Shown: positions 1 to 9,336, counted from the stretch's first letter. The stretch is 64,000 bases of DNA from Thermoanaerobacterium thermosulfurigenes (GCF_051201035.1 NZ_JBPODR010000001.1:84243-148242), one strand, 5' to 3'. Notes: generated from the letters alone by a model not told the origin. Translations and numbers: made by a program.

Positions 1-633
1 ATCGTGAATAAGGCCTTTAAATGTTCCTCTGTATTCCTGTTTTACCGGTACCACGTATCTCCCGTTTCTTATGGTTATGATAGGATCTTGCAGCTCTTTT
101 GGCGAAGACGCAATTATAGAGTTTAATGTATCTCTTATCTTATTGTTTATTTGCGCTTTCTGCCTTCTTATCTCTTTTAAGGCAGGCGATGCGTCATCAG
201 CCAGTTCATCTTCAGACATGACAGCTCTATCGATTTTGTCGTACAATTCCTTAATATTCGTAAGCCTTATGTTGTACTCCCTTAAATATGGGAAACTGCT
301 TTCTTCCTTTTCGTTTCTCAAATACACTTTGACTTTCCCTGCCAATGATAAAAACCTCGATAGAGATAAAAGCTGTCCCGGATTCAATGACGACTTTATC
401 TTAGCTTTAGCCAAAATCTCGTCTAACTTTTTAAATGCAAAAGAAATATTGCCGTAGGAACTAATAAAAGATACCGCTTCATTTACTTTTTCAATTTCTT
501 CTAATGCTTTTTCTACATTTTCGTACGGTTTAATGCTTAATGCTAACTCTTTTCCCGGTTCTGAATCACACAAATTTACAATTTGATTAATTATCTTGTC
601 AAATTCCAAATTTTTAAAATACCTTTCATCCAT
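1..633 (-). CDS. mutS2: MutS2 family protein, N-terminal part (cut by window edge)
   Basis: This is the first 211 codons of an endonuclease MutS2; the rest lies outside the window. Seen: the start reads MDERYFKNLEFDKI, and near the window edge there is a RYVVPVKQEYRG segment typical of the MutS2 connector region. The ATPase and Smr domains are not in view. Known of the family: MutS2 is a MutS paralogue that acts on branched or collided-ribosome substrates rather than in mismatch repair. The ATG overlaps the stop codon of the U32 peptidase gene by one base (TAATG), so the two are translationally coupled in one operon with zapA upstream. Confidence 0.9.
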   Translation of the reverse strand, partial: MDERYFKNLEFDKIINQIVNLCDSEPGKELALSIKPYENVEKALEEIEKVNEAVSFISSYGNISFAFKKLDEILAKAKIKSSLNPGQLLSLSRFLSLAGKVKVYLRNEKEESSFPYLREYNIRLTNIKELYDKIDRAVMSEDELADDASPALKEIRRQKAQINNKIRDTLNSIIASSPKELQDPIITIRNGRYVVPVKQEYRGTFKGLIHD

Positions 634-2978
634 TACAATACCCCTCTGTAAAAATGTCCTCTTGTGTAGTTTTCTATGTACAAATCACAAGTTCCCAATT
701 TCAACGAATCTTTGTAAGCTTTTATTACATCTCTTATTTCTTCATCGTTTTCTACTGTATCATTTATCCTTATATAAGATAAACCTATCTTTTTTAAATC
801 ATCCATCTTGTCCGCCATGTATAAAACCGATGAGTTTAAAAGCTTTATTTTGCAAAAGCCGTCGCTTACAATTTTCATGAGATTGCCCTTTCTGTCCTTT
901 AAAAAATACTTTCCTTCTTCACAGCCTCTTTTATCGCATCCTTTTAAATTTTTTATAGGACAGTATTCCATCGTCAAAAGCGGCAATCTTCCATAAACAA
1001 TCGCCTCAAATTTCGCATTGCTTCTTAAAGATATATCCTCTATCTGATGAATGTTAAGCTCTGGTGATAGTGTTATTGTATCTGCTTCATGGAAAAAATC
1101 AACAGCAAGGCTATTTGAAACATTCAAATTGAAATCAACACACACATCAAGTCCTAATTTTACTGCAGTATCATACAAACCTATGTTAGTCACAAGGACT
1201 TTTTTAAAACCCATCTCTTTAATATTTTTAAGCATATGTTTAAAATCATCCAGCTCATCCCTCATTATCTGCGGAAATGCCGGGATTATCTCACATTTAT
1301 CCATGTAACAAATGACATCTTTTAGCACATCACCATTTAGCCTGTAATTGAAGTAGACTCTATCTACTCCAAGCGCGCACGCTATTTTCACATGTTCTTC
1401 TTTTTCAGTGTAAAATGACAATTTCAAATCACTAATTTTATCATTTATTAATTTATAAAGATTTATGTTAATATTTTTAGGCCTTCTATATTTTAATTTT
1501 TTTGTAATGAGGCCTTCTACCGCTTCTCTCCTCGTCTCTTTTACCTCACTTAACGGCATAAAGAGGCCCTCATCCATGTCTACTTCTATGCTTTTCACAA
1601 AGAAAGGCGTATCGTTTATTGACGCCACTTTTTCTATCAATGTATCTTTGTCAACAGCCTTTTTCAATGCCTTAGTTGAGACAATTTTGCTGTCTTTAGA
1701 GACACATATGTCGTTATTTTTAATCATTATATTAAGAGGTTTATTTTCTTTCATATTTATAAATACATCAACAGGCGACTTTAATTCATTGGATACAGAA
1801 AATATCTTGTTTAATTTTACATCGTACGTTTTATATAAGACGTCACCACAATTTACAGGCATTTTTTTAAGCTCTACAACTTGCCTCTTATGGGCTTCAT
1901 CCACTTTTTTGCCATCTGCTATAAGAACATCGACTTTATACCCATGTTCACCAGTCTCTGTTGATATGCCATCTCCAACTGATAGACTGTTTAAAAGCGA
2001 TACTTTTATTTTTTTGCCATCAATGGATATGACTTTGCCTAATGGAACACCTTTATTTTTTGGATTTATGTAGCTCATGTAACGTGGCTTTCTTTCATAA
2101 AGATATCCATTAGAAAAGCCTCTGCTAAATATTCCAGACATCATTTCTTTGTACACGTCTGTGTTGATATTTTCTCCGCTTAAATATGCATCAATGGCCT
2201 TTCTGTATGATGCGACGACAGATGCCACGTATTCTTTTTCTTTCATGCGGCCTTCAATCTTAAATGAGTCAATGCCTGAGTCTATCATATCCTTTATGTG
2301 GTCTATCGTACATAAATCTGCCATACTTAATAAATGCATATTGCTGGCAATTGTATTCATTTTGTCATCTAAAAGATCGTATTTCAAGCGACATGGCCCC
2401 GCACATCTGCCTCTATTGCCACTTCTTCCGCCAATTATGCTGCTAAATAAGCATTGACCAGAGTAAGAGACACAAAGAGCGCCATGAACAAATACCTCTA
2501 CTTCTATGCCAGTCACAGATTTTATCTTTTCAATTTCTTTTAAGCTTAGCTCACGAGGCATCACGACCCTTTTTATTCCTATCTCTTTGGCTGCTTTAAT
2601 GCTTTCTAAGTTGCTTAAAGTCATCTGCGTGCTGACATGTATGTCCAACTCAGGATAAAAGTCTTTAAGTAGTTTAACAACACCAAAGTCCTGAACTATT
2701 ATCGCATCCACATTTAACTGATACAGATAATCGATGTATTTGAGAAGCAATTCAATTTCTTTGTTAAACACGATTGTATTTACAGTCACATAAACCTTTC
2801 TATCTCTCAAATGGGCATACTCTACTGCTTCTTTCAATTCATCTTCTTCAAAATTTGCCGCATATGCTCTGGCGCCAAAAAGCTTACCGCCAATGTATAC
2901 AGCATCAGCTCCGTAATTTAAAGCAAATTTTAGCGTCTCCAGATTTCCTGCAGGAGCCAACAATTCTACTCTTTTCAT
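633..2978 (-). CDS. U32 family peptidase (RlhA/TrhP-like) with DUF3656-type C-terminal part
   Basis: A protein of about 781 residues. Seen: the opening segment KRVELLAPAGNLETLKFA is typical of U32 proteins, and the family cysteine cluster GALCVSYSGQC followed by GNRGRCAGPCR lies around residues 165-195. Long U32 proteins with this C-terminal extension resemble E. coli RlhA, and shorter relatives such as TrhP are needed for 5-hydroxylation of RNA, so an RNA-modifying role is more likely than proteolysis; this is inference. The ATG at 2978 is preferred because the TTG one codon group upstream would sit on top of the AAGGTG ribosome site. It lies between zapA and mutS2 in an operon-like run. Confidence 0.88.
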   Translation of the reverse strand: MKRVELLAPAGNLETLKFALNYGADAVYIGGKLFGARAYAANFEEDELKEAVEYAHLRDRKVYVTVNTIVFNKEIELLLKYIDYLYQLNVDAIIVQDFGVVKLLKDFYPELDIHVSTQMTLSNLESIKAAKEIGIKRVVMPRELSLKEIEKIKSVTGIEVEVFVHGALCVSYSGQCLFSSIIGGRSGNRGRCAGPCRLKYDLLDDKMNTIASNMHLLSMADLCTIDHIKDMIDSGIDSFKIEGRMKEKEYVASVVASYRKAIDAYLSGENINTDVYKEMMSGIFSRGFSNGYLYERKPRYMSYINPKNKGVPLGKVISIDGKKIKVSLLNSLSVGDGISTETGEHGYKVDVLIADGKKVDEAHKRQVVELKKMPVNCGDVLYKTYDVKLNKIFSVSNELKSPVDVFINMKENKPLNIMIKNNDICVSKDSKIVSTKALKKAVDKDTLIEKVASINDTPFFVKSIEVDMDEGLFMPLSEVKETRREAVEGLITKKLKYRRPKNININLYKLINDKISDLKLSFYTEKEEHVKIACALGVDRVYFNYRLNGDVLKDVICYMDKCEIIPAFPQIMRDELDDFKHMLKNIKEMGFKKVLVTNIGLYDTAVKLGLDVCVDFNLNVSNSLAVDFFHEADTITLSPELNIHQIEDISLRSNAKFEAIVYGRLPLLTMEYCPIKNLKGCDKRGCEEGKYFLKDRKGNLMKIVSDGFCKIKLLNSSVLYMADKMDDLKKIGLSYIRINDTVENDEEIRDVIKAYKDSLKLGTCDLYIENYTRGHFYRGVL

Positions 2979-3031
2979 CAAATCACCTTATAAAGATATT
3001 TATATACTTAGTCTCTTTATTTTAATAGATT

Positions 3032-3406
3032 TTAACCAACATCGTCAAATGTATTTATGTATTCCTCCAACTCTTCTCTGGCTGCTTTTAATTCTTCTTT
3101 CAGCTTTTCAACTTCTTCTGTTAATTCTTCTATCCTTTCGTCATCAGCACTTAACCTTGATTTTAGCGATACAATCTCTTTTTTTAAGGCACTGTTTTCT
3201 TCCCTCGAGATAAAAAGCTCATCAGCTATATTAAGGGCCGATAAAACAAGCACCATCTGATTTGAAAGCCTATTGTAACTGCCGGAAATCCCTGATATTA
3301 CACCGTTTAAATGTTCTGTCAATCTGAGTATATAATCTTCAGGATAATCTGTCTTCAATATGTACTCATTGCCATTTATATTTACCGTTATCTTCCTAAT
3401 TTCCAT
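3032..3406 (-). CDS. zapA: cell division protein ZapA
   Basis: A 124-residue ZapA-family protein. Seen: the N-terminal globular part (MEIRKITVNINGNEY, then about 60 residues) is followed by a long acidic coiled coil from about residue 70 to 115 rich in Glu, Lys and Leu heptads. Known of the family: ZapA binds and bundles FtsZ filaments at the division site. The start is supported by GAGGGG upstream. It is the first gene of zapA / U32 / mutS2, an order common in clostridia, and follows the pheT terminator. Confidence 0.9.
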   Translation of the reverse strand: MEIRKITVNINGNEYILKTDYPEDYILRLTEHLNGVISGISGSYNRLSNQMVLVLSALNIADELFISREENSALKKEIVSLKSRLSADDERIEELTEEVEKLKEELKAAREELEEYINTFDDVG

Positions 3407-3473
3407 TAGAACATCCCCTCAAACCAAGCATTACTTTATTTATTTCTACAAATCTTTTCGATTTCCTCCTTTA

Positions 3474-3505
3474 TGAAGAAAAAAAGACCAATCCGGTCTT
3501 TTTTT
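3474..3505 (-). terminator. Rho-independent terminator after pheT
   Basis: On the minus strand the stem AAAGACC / GGTCTTT closes a 5-base loop and is followed by a run of T. It directly follows and overlaps the pheT stop, and would end the pheST transcript before zapA. Confidence 0.8.
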
Positions 3506-5885
3506 ATCTTAATTGCGCTCCAAGTTCCTCATTCAGACTCATTACTATTTTGTCGTGGACTTTGCTTACTTCCTCGTCTGTCAAAGTCTTGTCGTACGAT
3601 CTGTACCAAATTGAAAATGCCACGCTTTTTTTGCCATCAGGAATATTTTCACCTTCGTACACGTCAAACAATTTAACATCATCTACAAGTTTCCCGCCAA
3701 CTTTTCTTATGACACTTTCTATATCTGCTACAAATGTGTTTTTATCCACCAAGACAGCTATATCCCTTTCAACGGCTGGATATTTTGGCAGCGGCTTGTA
3801 GACTTTCTCGTCGTTTGCATGCTTAAACAAAAGCTCAAGGTTTACCTCTGCGACGTAAACCCTCTTATTTATATCGTAGTTTTCTGCAACATCAGGGCTT
3901 AATTCGCCAAATACGCATATCTTTTCATCCTCTACAATGACATCAGCAGATCTTCCTGGATGATATGCAGGGTTTTGACTTCTTACGTATTTGACATTCT
4001 TGATGTTGAGAACGTCTAAAAGTTCTTCAACCACACCCTTAATCGTCAGAAAATCCACATCCTGTCCATACATGGCAATTATACTGCTTTTTATCTCTGT
4101 TGGAAGTTCTTCTACAGGCAGCGATTTCGGTATAAATACCCTCGATATTTCAAATGCTTTAAATTCTGGGACTTTGCGGCTGTAATTTGTGTAAGCCACG
4201 TTTAGCATGAATGGCAAAAGCGTCGTTCTCATGTAAGCCTGATCCTCTCCAAGCGGATTCATTATCTTGACAGCATTCCTCAAATAGCTGTCATCAGGCA
4301 AATTTATCCTGTCTAAATCCTTCATGCCCATAAATGACGTTGTTATGACTTCATTTAATCCGCAGGACAAAAATACATCCTTTACGGTATCTTCCAGTTT
4401 TTGTTCTCTTGTCTTAACACCTGCTGTAATCTGAGTTCCTTTTAAGAGGGTATCTTCTATGTTGTTGTAGCCGTACATTCTCCCGATTTCTTCCGCAATA
4501 TCTGCTTCACCGTCAATATCACTTCTAAATGCTGGCACCTTCACTATCAAATTTTCTCCATCGCAGATGGCGCCAAAATCTAAAAATGAAAGTATTTCCT
4601 TCATTTCTTGGCAAGACAGATTTGTTCCTAAAAGCTTGTTTATTCTTTCATATCGCACACTTAAGACTTTCTCAGTTACAGGTTTTGGATATACGTCTAA
4701 AAGCCCTTCTAAAATCTCTCCGCCGCTTAATTCAGCCATAAGCTGTGCTGCTCTATTGCAGGCCAAAACCGTAATCTCTGGATCAAGCCCCTTCTCAAAC
4801 CTTGACGATGCTTCACTTCTAAGCCCCAGTTTTCTCGATGTATATCGTATATTGCTGCCTTTAAAATTGGCGCTTTCTATCAATATGTTTACTGTATCAT
4901 CTGTTATTTCAGTATTTTGACCACCCATAACACCAGCTAAGCCTATAGCCCTTTCCTCATCTGCGATTACAAGCATATCCCTATCTAAAATCCTCTCTTT
5001 GTCATCGAGAGTTGTAAGCTTTTCGCCTTCTTTTGCCCTTCTTACAATAATATGCCTGTTTTTGACTTTATCTAAGTCAAAAGCATGTAGAGGCTGTCCC
5101 AACTCCATCATAACGTAATTTGTCACATCTACTATGTTGTTTATGGGTCTTATGCCTGCTTTTAACAACCTCATTTGCATCCACATAGGCGATGGACCTA
5201 TTTTCGCATTTCTTATCACCCTGGCAACATACCTGAAACACAAATCATCTGCTTCAACTGTGACAGTAGCTGGATTTTTGTCGTCAACTTCGCTTATTTT
5301 AACTTCAGGCGTACTGTAGCTTTTTCTGTACGTGGCTGCGGCCTCTCTTGCAATTCCAACTACCGAAAGACAGTCAGGCCTATTTGGCGTTATTTCAAAT
5401 TCTATTACATCATCCAATTCAAGGACCTTTCTCACATCCTCACCTAAGGGGAGCTCAGGCAGGATAAATATGCCATTTCTTTGGTATTCCGGAAGCAAGC
5501 TTTCGTCTAATCCCAATTCTTTGGCAGAGCACATCATTCCATTTGATTCAACACCTCTTAATTTACCTTTTTTTATCTTTACGCCGCCAGGAAGTGTTGA
5601 ACCGTGCAGTGCGACAGGAATATAATCACCAACTTTGATATTTTGAGCACCTGTCACTATCTGCAATTTTTCTTCCCCTACATCTACGATTCCTATTTGA
5701 AGTTTATTGGCATCAGGATGTTTTTCTAAAGATACAATCTTTCCTATCACTACATTTTTTATTTCTTCTCCGTAACTTTTTATAGTCTCCACCTTTGAAC
5801 CTGACATCGTAAGATCGTCAGCCAATTTTTTTGCATCAACAGACAAATCTACGTAGTCTTTTAACCATGAATACGATATTAGCAT
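3504..5885 (-). CDS. pheT: phenylalanyl-tRNA synthetase beta subunit
   Basis: A 793-residue PheT of the usual bacterial length. Domains in order: a YtpR/EMAP-type tRNA-binding fold at about 40-150 (LEKHPDANKLQIGIVDVG), the B3/B4 editing domain at about 210-390 (RPINNIVDVTNYVMMELGQPLHAFD), B5, the catalytic-like core, and a C-terminal FDX-ACB anticodon-binding domain (KYPAVERDIAVLVD). It forms the alpha2-beta2 enzyme with PheS and charges tRNA-Phe in the cytoplasm. The ATG is preceded by AAGGAGG. The gene follows pheS by 12 bases and is controlled by the T-box ahead of pheS. Confidence 0.97.
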   Translation of the reverse strand: MLISYSWLKDYVDLSVDAKKLADDLTMSGSKVETIKSYGEEIKNVVIGKIVSLEKHPDANKLQIGIVDVGEEKLQIVTGAQNIKVGDYIPVALHGSTLPGGVKIKKGKLRGVESNGMMCSAKELGLDESLLPEYQRNGIFILPELPLGEDVRKVLELDDVIEFEITPNRPDCLSVVGIAREAAATYRKSYSTPEVKISEVDDKNPATVTVEADDLCFRYVARVIRNAKIGPSPMWMQMRLLKAGIRPINNIVDVTNYVMMELGQPLHAFDLDKVKNRHIIVRRAKEGEKLTTLDDKERILDRDMLVIADEERAIGLAGVMGGQNTEITDDTVNILIESANFKGSNIRYTSRKLGLRSEASSRFEKGLDPEITVLACNRAAQLMAELSGGEILEGLLDVYPKPVTEKVLSVRYERINKLLGTNLSCQEMKEILSFLDFGAICDGENLIVKVPAFRSDIDGEADIAEEIGRMYGYNNIEDTLLKGTQITAGVKTREQKLEDTVKDVFLSCGLNEVITTSFMGMKDLDRINLPDDSYLRNAVKIMNPLGEDQAYMRTTLLPFMLNVAYTNYSRKVPEFKAFEISRVFIPKSLPVEELPTEIKSSIIAMYGQDVDFLTIKGVVEELLDVLNIKNVKYVRSQNPAYHPGRSADVIVEDEKICVFGELSPDVAENYDINKRVYVAEVNLELLFKHANDEKVYKPLPKYPAVERDIAVLVDKNTFVADIESVIRKVGGKLVDDVKLFDVYEGENIPDGKKSVAFSIWYRSYDKTLTDEEVSKVHDKIVMSLNEELGAQLR

Positions 5886-5897
5886 GTCTTAACCTCC

Positions 5898-6917
5898 TTA
5901 AAACTGTTTAATAAAGCGTAGGTCATTTTCGTAAAGAAGACGCAAATCGTCTATCCCATATTTTAACATAGTTATCCTGTCAAGTCCCATCCCAAATGCA
6001 AAGCCTGAATACTTCTCAGGATCGATTCCAGACATTCTAAGCACATTGGGGTGAACCATGCCAGATCCTAATATCTCAATCCACCCGGAATATCCACAAA
6101 CTCTGCAACCTTTTCCGCCACACGCAAAGCACGATACGTCCATTTCTGCACTTGGCTCAGTAAAAGGAAAATAGTGAGGCCTGAATTTAGTCTTTGTATC
6201 AGAGCCAAAAAGCCTTTTGGCAAATAGATTTAACACGCCTTTCAAATCTCCCATCGTTATTCCTTCATCAACTGCCAATCCTTCTATCTGATTGAATACA
6301 GGAGAATGTGTTGCATCTATTTCGTCTGACCTGTAAACTCGCCCCGGTGATATGACTTTTATAGGCGGTTTGCTTTTTTCCATCGTCCTGACCTGTACAG
6401 GCGATGTCTGCGTCCTAAGCAAAATATTTTTGGTAATGTAGAAAGTATCCTGCAAGTCCCTGGCCGGATGATCAGGCGGAGTATTTAAAGCCTCAAAATT
6501 GTAGTAATCAAGCTCGATTTCAGGCCCTTCGGCGATAGAAAATCCAAGCCCTAAAAATATGTCCTTTATTTCATCTAAAACTTTTGTCATAGGATGTTTG
6601 TGGCCTATCTCATGGACTTTTCCAGGCAATGTTATGTCTAAATATTCGCTTTTTATTTTTTTCTCTTTTTCCTGTCGCAACACTTCTTCTCTTTTTTGAG
6701 TAAGCTCTTTTTCGATCTCTTCTCTTACCTCGTTTGAGATTTTGCCAACAATAGGCCTTTCGTCAGGTGATAGGCTTCCCATACCTCTCAATATCTTTGT
6801 GAGTTCGCCTTTTTTCCCTAAATATTTAACCCTTATCTCATCAAGTGTCTTTAAACTTTCCGCAGATGATAGCTCTTTTTTGGCTTCTTCAAGTAGACTT
6901 CTCAATGTCTCTTCCAA
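5898..6917 (-). CDS. pheS: phenylalanyl-tRNA synthetase alpha subunit
   Basis: Class II tRNA synthetase catalytic subunit of 339 residues. Seen: an N-terminal coiled-coil arm, then YLGKKGELTKILRGMG, the motif 2 region RVYRSDEIDATHSPVFNQIEG, and motif 3 in the C-terminal FGMGLDRITMLKYG. I start the gene at the TTG at 6917, because AAGGAGAG sits 7-8 bases upstream of it and homologues begin at this point; a longer frame opening at 6962 would use sequence inside the T-box terminator. The cysteine-rich segment CFACGGKGCRVCGYSG is normal for PheS. Confidence 0.95.
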   Translation of the reverse strand: MEETLRSLLEEAKKELSSAESLKTLDEIRVKYLGKKGELTKILRGMGSLSPDERPIVGKISNEVREEIEKELTQKREEVLRQEKEKKIKSEYLDITLPGKVHEIGHKHPMTKVLDEIKDIFLGLGFSIAEGPEIELDYYNFEALNTPPDHPARDLQDTFYITKNILLRTQTSPVQVRTMEKSKPPIKVISPGRVYRSDEIDATHSPVFNQIEGLAVDEGITMGDLKGVLNLFAKRLFGSDTKTKFRPHYFPFTEPSAEMDVSCFACGGKGCRVCGYSGWIEILGSGMVHPNVLRMSGIDPEKYSGFAFGMGLDRITMLKYGIDDLRLLYENDLRFIKQF

Positions 6918-6962
6918 AGAAATACTCTCCTTTCTTTCATAAATATAATAAAAAAACTCCAT

Positions 6963-7190
6963 CTTAAAAAGGACGGAGATATGACCGTGGTACCACCTAA
7001 TTTGGCTAAAAGCCCACTCATTTTGATGTAACGGATATAAACCGGTTATGCCTACTATCAGTTCAGCACACTGCTTAAGAGGGAACTTCCACTACGCAGT
7101 ACCAACAATGCTCTCAGTCTACGGCATCGCCTCCCTGTCGCACTTAAGCGTAATGTACTTTACTCTTTCATCGCATTTTTCTTTATTTTT
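6963..7190 (-). promoter_or_regulatory. T-box riboswitch leader of pheST
   Basis: The minus strand carries the T-box consensus as TTAGGTGGTACCACGG, followed by a short stem ACGG/CCGT and CCTTTTT. Uncharged tRNA should bind the leader and favour the antiterminator, so the genes are read when charged tRNA-Phe is low. The specifier codon is expected to be a Phe codon. A TTC lies in the 5' half, but I could not fold stem I well enough by hand to assign it. Confidence 0.88.
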
Positions 7191-7196
7191 TCGAAT

Positions 7197-7225
7197 ATTA
7201 TATCATCTTTATGCTATTTTATCAA
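7197..7225 (-). promoter_or_regulatory. sigma-A promoter for the pheST T-box transcript
   Basis: TTGATA (7220-7225), 17 bases, TATAAT (7197-7202) on the minus strand. Transcription would begin near 7190, at the 5' end of the T-box leader. The -35 box overlaps the end of the upstream RNA methyltransferase gene. Confidence 0.75.
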
Positions 7226-7984
7226 TCTCTGCCTCTCTGATTCATAAAGGCAAATAGACGCTGCTACAGATACATTTAAAGATTCCGCCATGCCATCCAT
7301 AGGTATCTTAAAGGAACTATCTATGAATTCATCTAAAAGCCTATTTACACCTCTTGACTCATTTCCAAAAATCAGTGCTGCATTTTTTGAAATATCAAAA
7401 TCGTATATGTACTTTTCTGCTTTAAGACTTGTAGATAAAATTCTTATGCCATGTTTCTTAAGTACATGAAAAAGCCTTGAAGGCTCTACATCATTTACAA
7501 CAGGTAAGTGAAATATGGAGCCCATAGTGGAACGCAAGACTTTAGGATTGTATATATCTACAGTATTATTTATAGCAAAGACGCCATCTACATTAAATGC
7601 ATCTGCAGACCTTATTATGGTTCCTACGTTGCCTGGATCTTGTACTTCGTCAAGTATCACGTAGAAGCCGCCTTCTTTGACAATGTCATTCACTTCCCAC
7701 TTAGGCATCTTGACAACAGCCATAATCATCTGTGGAGCGACAGTGTCAGAAATCTTCTTAAATACCTTTTCATCCACAAAGACTATCTTTTCTTTTTCAA
7801 TCTGAAAGTCTATATTAAAATCTTCCGAAACCAGCAGGTGTACAATTTCAAAGCCGCTTTTTAATGCTTCAAAAACGCTGTTTTTGCCTTCTACAAAAAA
7901 CAACCTTTTCTCATATCTGTATTTCTTATCCGCTAACTTTTTTACATCCTTTATAAACTCATTTTTTTCGCTTGTTATGACCAT
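7214..7984 (-). CDS. TrmH/SpoU-family RNA 2'-O-methyltransferase
   Basis: About 256 residues. Seen: an N-terminal substrate-binding domain (KYRYEKRLFFVEGKNSV) and a C-terminal SPOUT fold with motif 1 LDEVQDPGNVGTIIRSADAF, motif 2 IFGNESRGV and motif 3 IPMDGMAESLNVSVAASICL. These are the three knot motifs that bind S-adenosylmethionine. It resembles Bacillus YsgA. The target nucleotide in rRNA or tRNA cannot be told from sequence. The ATG at 7984 is chosen because the longer frame reads through the rplT terminator and homologues start here; its ribosome site is weak. Confidence 0.88.
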   Translation of the reverse strand: MVITSEKNEFIKDVKKLADKKYRYEKRLFFVEGKNSVFEALKSGFEIVHLLVSEDFNIDFQIEKEKIVFVDEKVFKKISDTVAPQMIMAVVKMPKWEVNDIVKEGGFYVILDEVQDPGNVGTIIRSADAFNVDGVFAINNTVDIYNPKVLRSTMGSIFHLPVVNDVEPSRLFHVLKKHGIRILSTSLKAEKYIYDFDISKNAALIFGNESRGVNRLLDEFIDSSFKIPMDGMAESLNVSVAASICLYESERQRLIK

Positions 7985-8010
7985 TTGACATTCACTATCC
8001 TGTATATAGG

Positions 8011-8033
8011 TTAAAACCCGGCATGTACCGGGT
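8011..8033 (-). terminator. Rho-independent terminator after rplT
   Basis: Perfect 6-bp stem ACCCGG / CCGGGT with a 6-base loop, followed on the minus strand by TTTTAA. It ends the infC-rpmI-rplT transcript just before the RNA methyltransferase gene. Confidence 0.75.
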
Positions 8034-8039
8034 ATAAGA

Positions 8040-8399
8040 TTATGCATTCAGTTGTTGCTTTGCTATGTTAACCAATTCTGCAAATGCTTTGTTGTCGTGT
8101 ATAGCCATTTCTGATAACATCTTTCTATTTATCTCTATATTGGCCTTTTTAAGTCCGTTTATAAACCTGCTATAAGAAATACCATTTGCTCTTGCTGCAG
8201 CGTTAATTCTGGCAATCCACAACTTCCTGAAATCTCTCTTTCTTAATTTCCTTCCAATGTATGCATAATTAAGTGACTTCATTACAGCTTGGTTGGCTAC
8301 TCTGAAAAGTTTGCTTTTTGCACCATAGTAGCCTTTAGCAAGTTTTAATATTTTTTTATGTCTTTTTCTCGTAACTTTTCCTGATTTTACCCTCGACAT
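8040..8399 (-). CDS. rplT: 50S ribosomal protein L20
   Basis: A 119-residue L20, with the signature KLAKGYYGAKSKLFRVANQ near the N-terminus and RDFRKLWIARINAA in the middle. It binds 23S rRNA early in large-subunit assembly. Known of the family: free L20 also binds the leader of its own operon and represses it, and a matching leader is present ahead of infC. It is the last gene of infC-rpmI-rplT, with a terminator a few bases beyond its stop. Confidence 0.97.
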   Translation of the reverse strand: MSRVKSGKVTRKRHKKILKLAKGYYGAKSKLFRVANQAVMKSLNYAYIGRKLRKRDFRKLWIARINAAARANGISYSRFINGLKKANIEINRKMLSEMAIHDNKAFAELVNIAKQQLNA

Positions 8400-8418
8400 T
8401 TTTATACCTCCTAATTAT

Positions 8419-8616
8419 TTACGCATAAGGAATCAAGCGCTTTATGTTCTTTGCATCGACACCACTTAAATACGCTATCTTTCTCAAGTTTCTCTTAGTT
8501 TTTCTCGTCTTTTTTGTAAGTATATGCCTCTTAAAAGCTTTTGATCTTTTTACTTTACCAGTTTTTGTAAGAGCGAATCTTTTTGCAGCTCCGCTGTGTG
8601 TTTTCATTTTTGGCAT
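8419..8616 (-). CDS. rpmI: 50S ribosomal protein L35
   Basis: A 65-residue basic protein beginning MPKMKTHSGAAKRF, the L35 signature. It is a structural protein of the large ribosomal subunit. It lies 19 bases before rplT and 17 bases after infC, in the order found in nearly all Firmicutes, with a GAGG-type ribosome site. Confidence 0.97.
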   Translation of the reverse strand: MPKMKTHSGAAKRFALTKTGKVKRSKAFKRHILTKKTRKTKRNLRKIAYLSGVDAKNIKRLIPYA

Positions 8617-8633
8617 TTTCGTATCCTCCTCAA

Positions 8634-9146
8634 TTAAACGTTTTTAGGTGCTAATATCATCATTAAATTTCTGCCCTCCATGTTTGGGGCCTTCTCAACA
8701 TTACCGTATTCCTCTAAGCTTTTTGCAAATCTATTTAATAGTTCTTCGGCAAGATTTGTGTGTGAAGCTTCCCTGCCTCTGAATCTTATCGTCACTTTTA
8801 CTTTATCTCCGTCTTTTAAGAACTTCATGGCACTTTTGACTTTAACGCCAAAGTCGTGTTCTTCAATCGCTGGAGTCATCCTTATCTCCTTTATGTTGAT
8901 GACTTTCTGCTTCTTTTTAGATTCTTTCTCTTTCTTGCTTTGTTCATACCTGTATTTTCCGAAGTCCATTAATTTGCATACTGGTGGATTTGCCTGTGGT
9001 GCAATCTTAACCAGATCGATGTGCCTTTCTAAAGCAATTTTGTATGCCTCTTTTGCTGACATTATACCTAATTGATTACCATCTTGATCAATGAGGCGCA
9101 CTTCCTTATCTCTAATTTCCTCATTAACCTGCAGCTCCTTGTTAAT
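8634..9146 (-). CDS. infC: translation initiation factor IF-3, AUU start
   Basis: IF-3 of 170 residues. The N-domain contains VRLIDQDGNQLGIMSAKEA and the C-domain KVKVTIRFRGREASH. A frame starting at the GTG at 9101 would lose the first 15 residues (xNKELQVNEEIRDKE), which are typical of IF-3. The true start is the ATT at 9144-9146, placed 9 bases after AGGAGG. An AUU start is the known device by which IF-3 represses its own translation, because IF-3 rejects non-standard start codons. The protein binds the 30S subunit and checks initiator tRNA pairing. Confidence 0.93.
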   Translation of the reverse strand: MNKELQVNEEIRDKEVRLIDQDGNQLGIMSAKEAYKIALERHIDLVKIAPQANPPVCKLMDFGKYRYEQSKKEKESKKKQKVINIKEIRMTPAIEEHDFGVKVKSAMKFLKDGDKVKVTIRFRGREASHTNLAEELLNRFAKSLEEYGNVEKAPNMEGRNLMMILAPKNV

Positions 9147-9159
9147 AAATACGCACCTC

Positions 9160-9282
9160 CTAAAATATTACAAAAAATAAAACGGGTATAAACCCGCTTC
9201 TTTTTTGGCTAAAACAACATTTTACTTTAAACCTGACACCTGCGGTGAAAGGTGAGAAGCGGGTGCTTCTACTTTAAACACA
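9160..9282 (-). promoter_or_regulatory. L20-type autoregulatory leader of infC-rpmI-rplT
   Basis: The minus strand has GTAGAAGCACCCGCTTCTC followed by conserved-looking stems and then a terminator (CGGGT / ACCCG at 9183-9196 followed by TTTTATTTTTT). This matches the Firmicute L20 leader: L20 bound to the leader lets the terminator form. The leader is about 135 bases from the predicted transcription start to the infC start. Confidence 0.82.
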
Positions 9283-9288
9283 TGTTAA

Positions 9289-9317
9289 ATTATAGCACAA
9301 CTTATCATCTCAGTCAA
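9289..9317 (-). promoter_or_regulatory. sigma-A promoter of infC-rpmI-rplT
   Basis: TTGACT (9312-9317), 17 bases, TATAAT (9289-9294) on the minus strand, directly upstream of the L20 leader. Predicted start is near 9282. Confidence 0.85.
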
Positions 9318-9336
9318 TACCCTTCTCGACATAATA

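Noticed and set aside
1465..2073. 202-codon plus-strand ORF
   Set aside because: It is antisense to the U32 peptidase, which has clear family motifs; no ribosome site and typical shadow composition.
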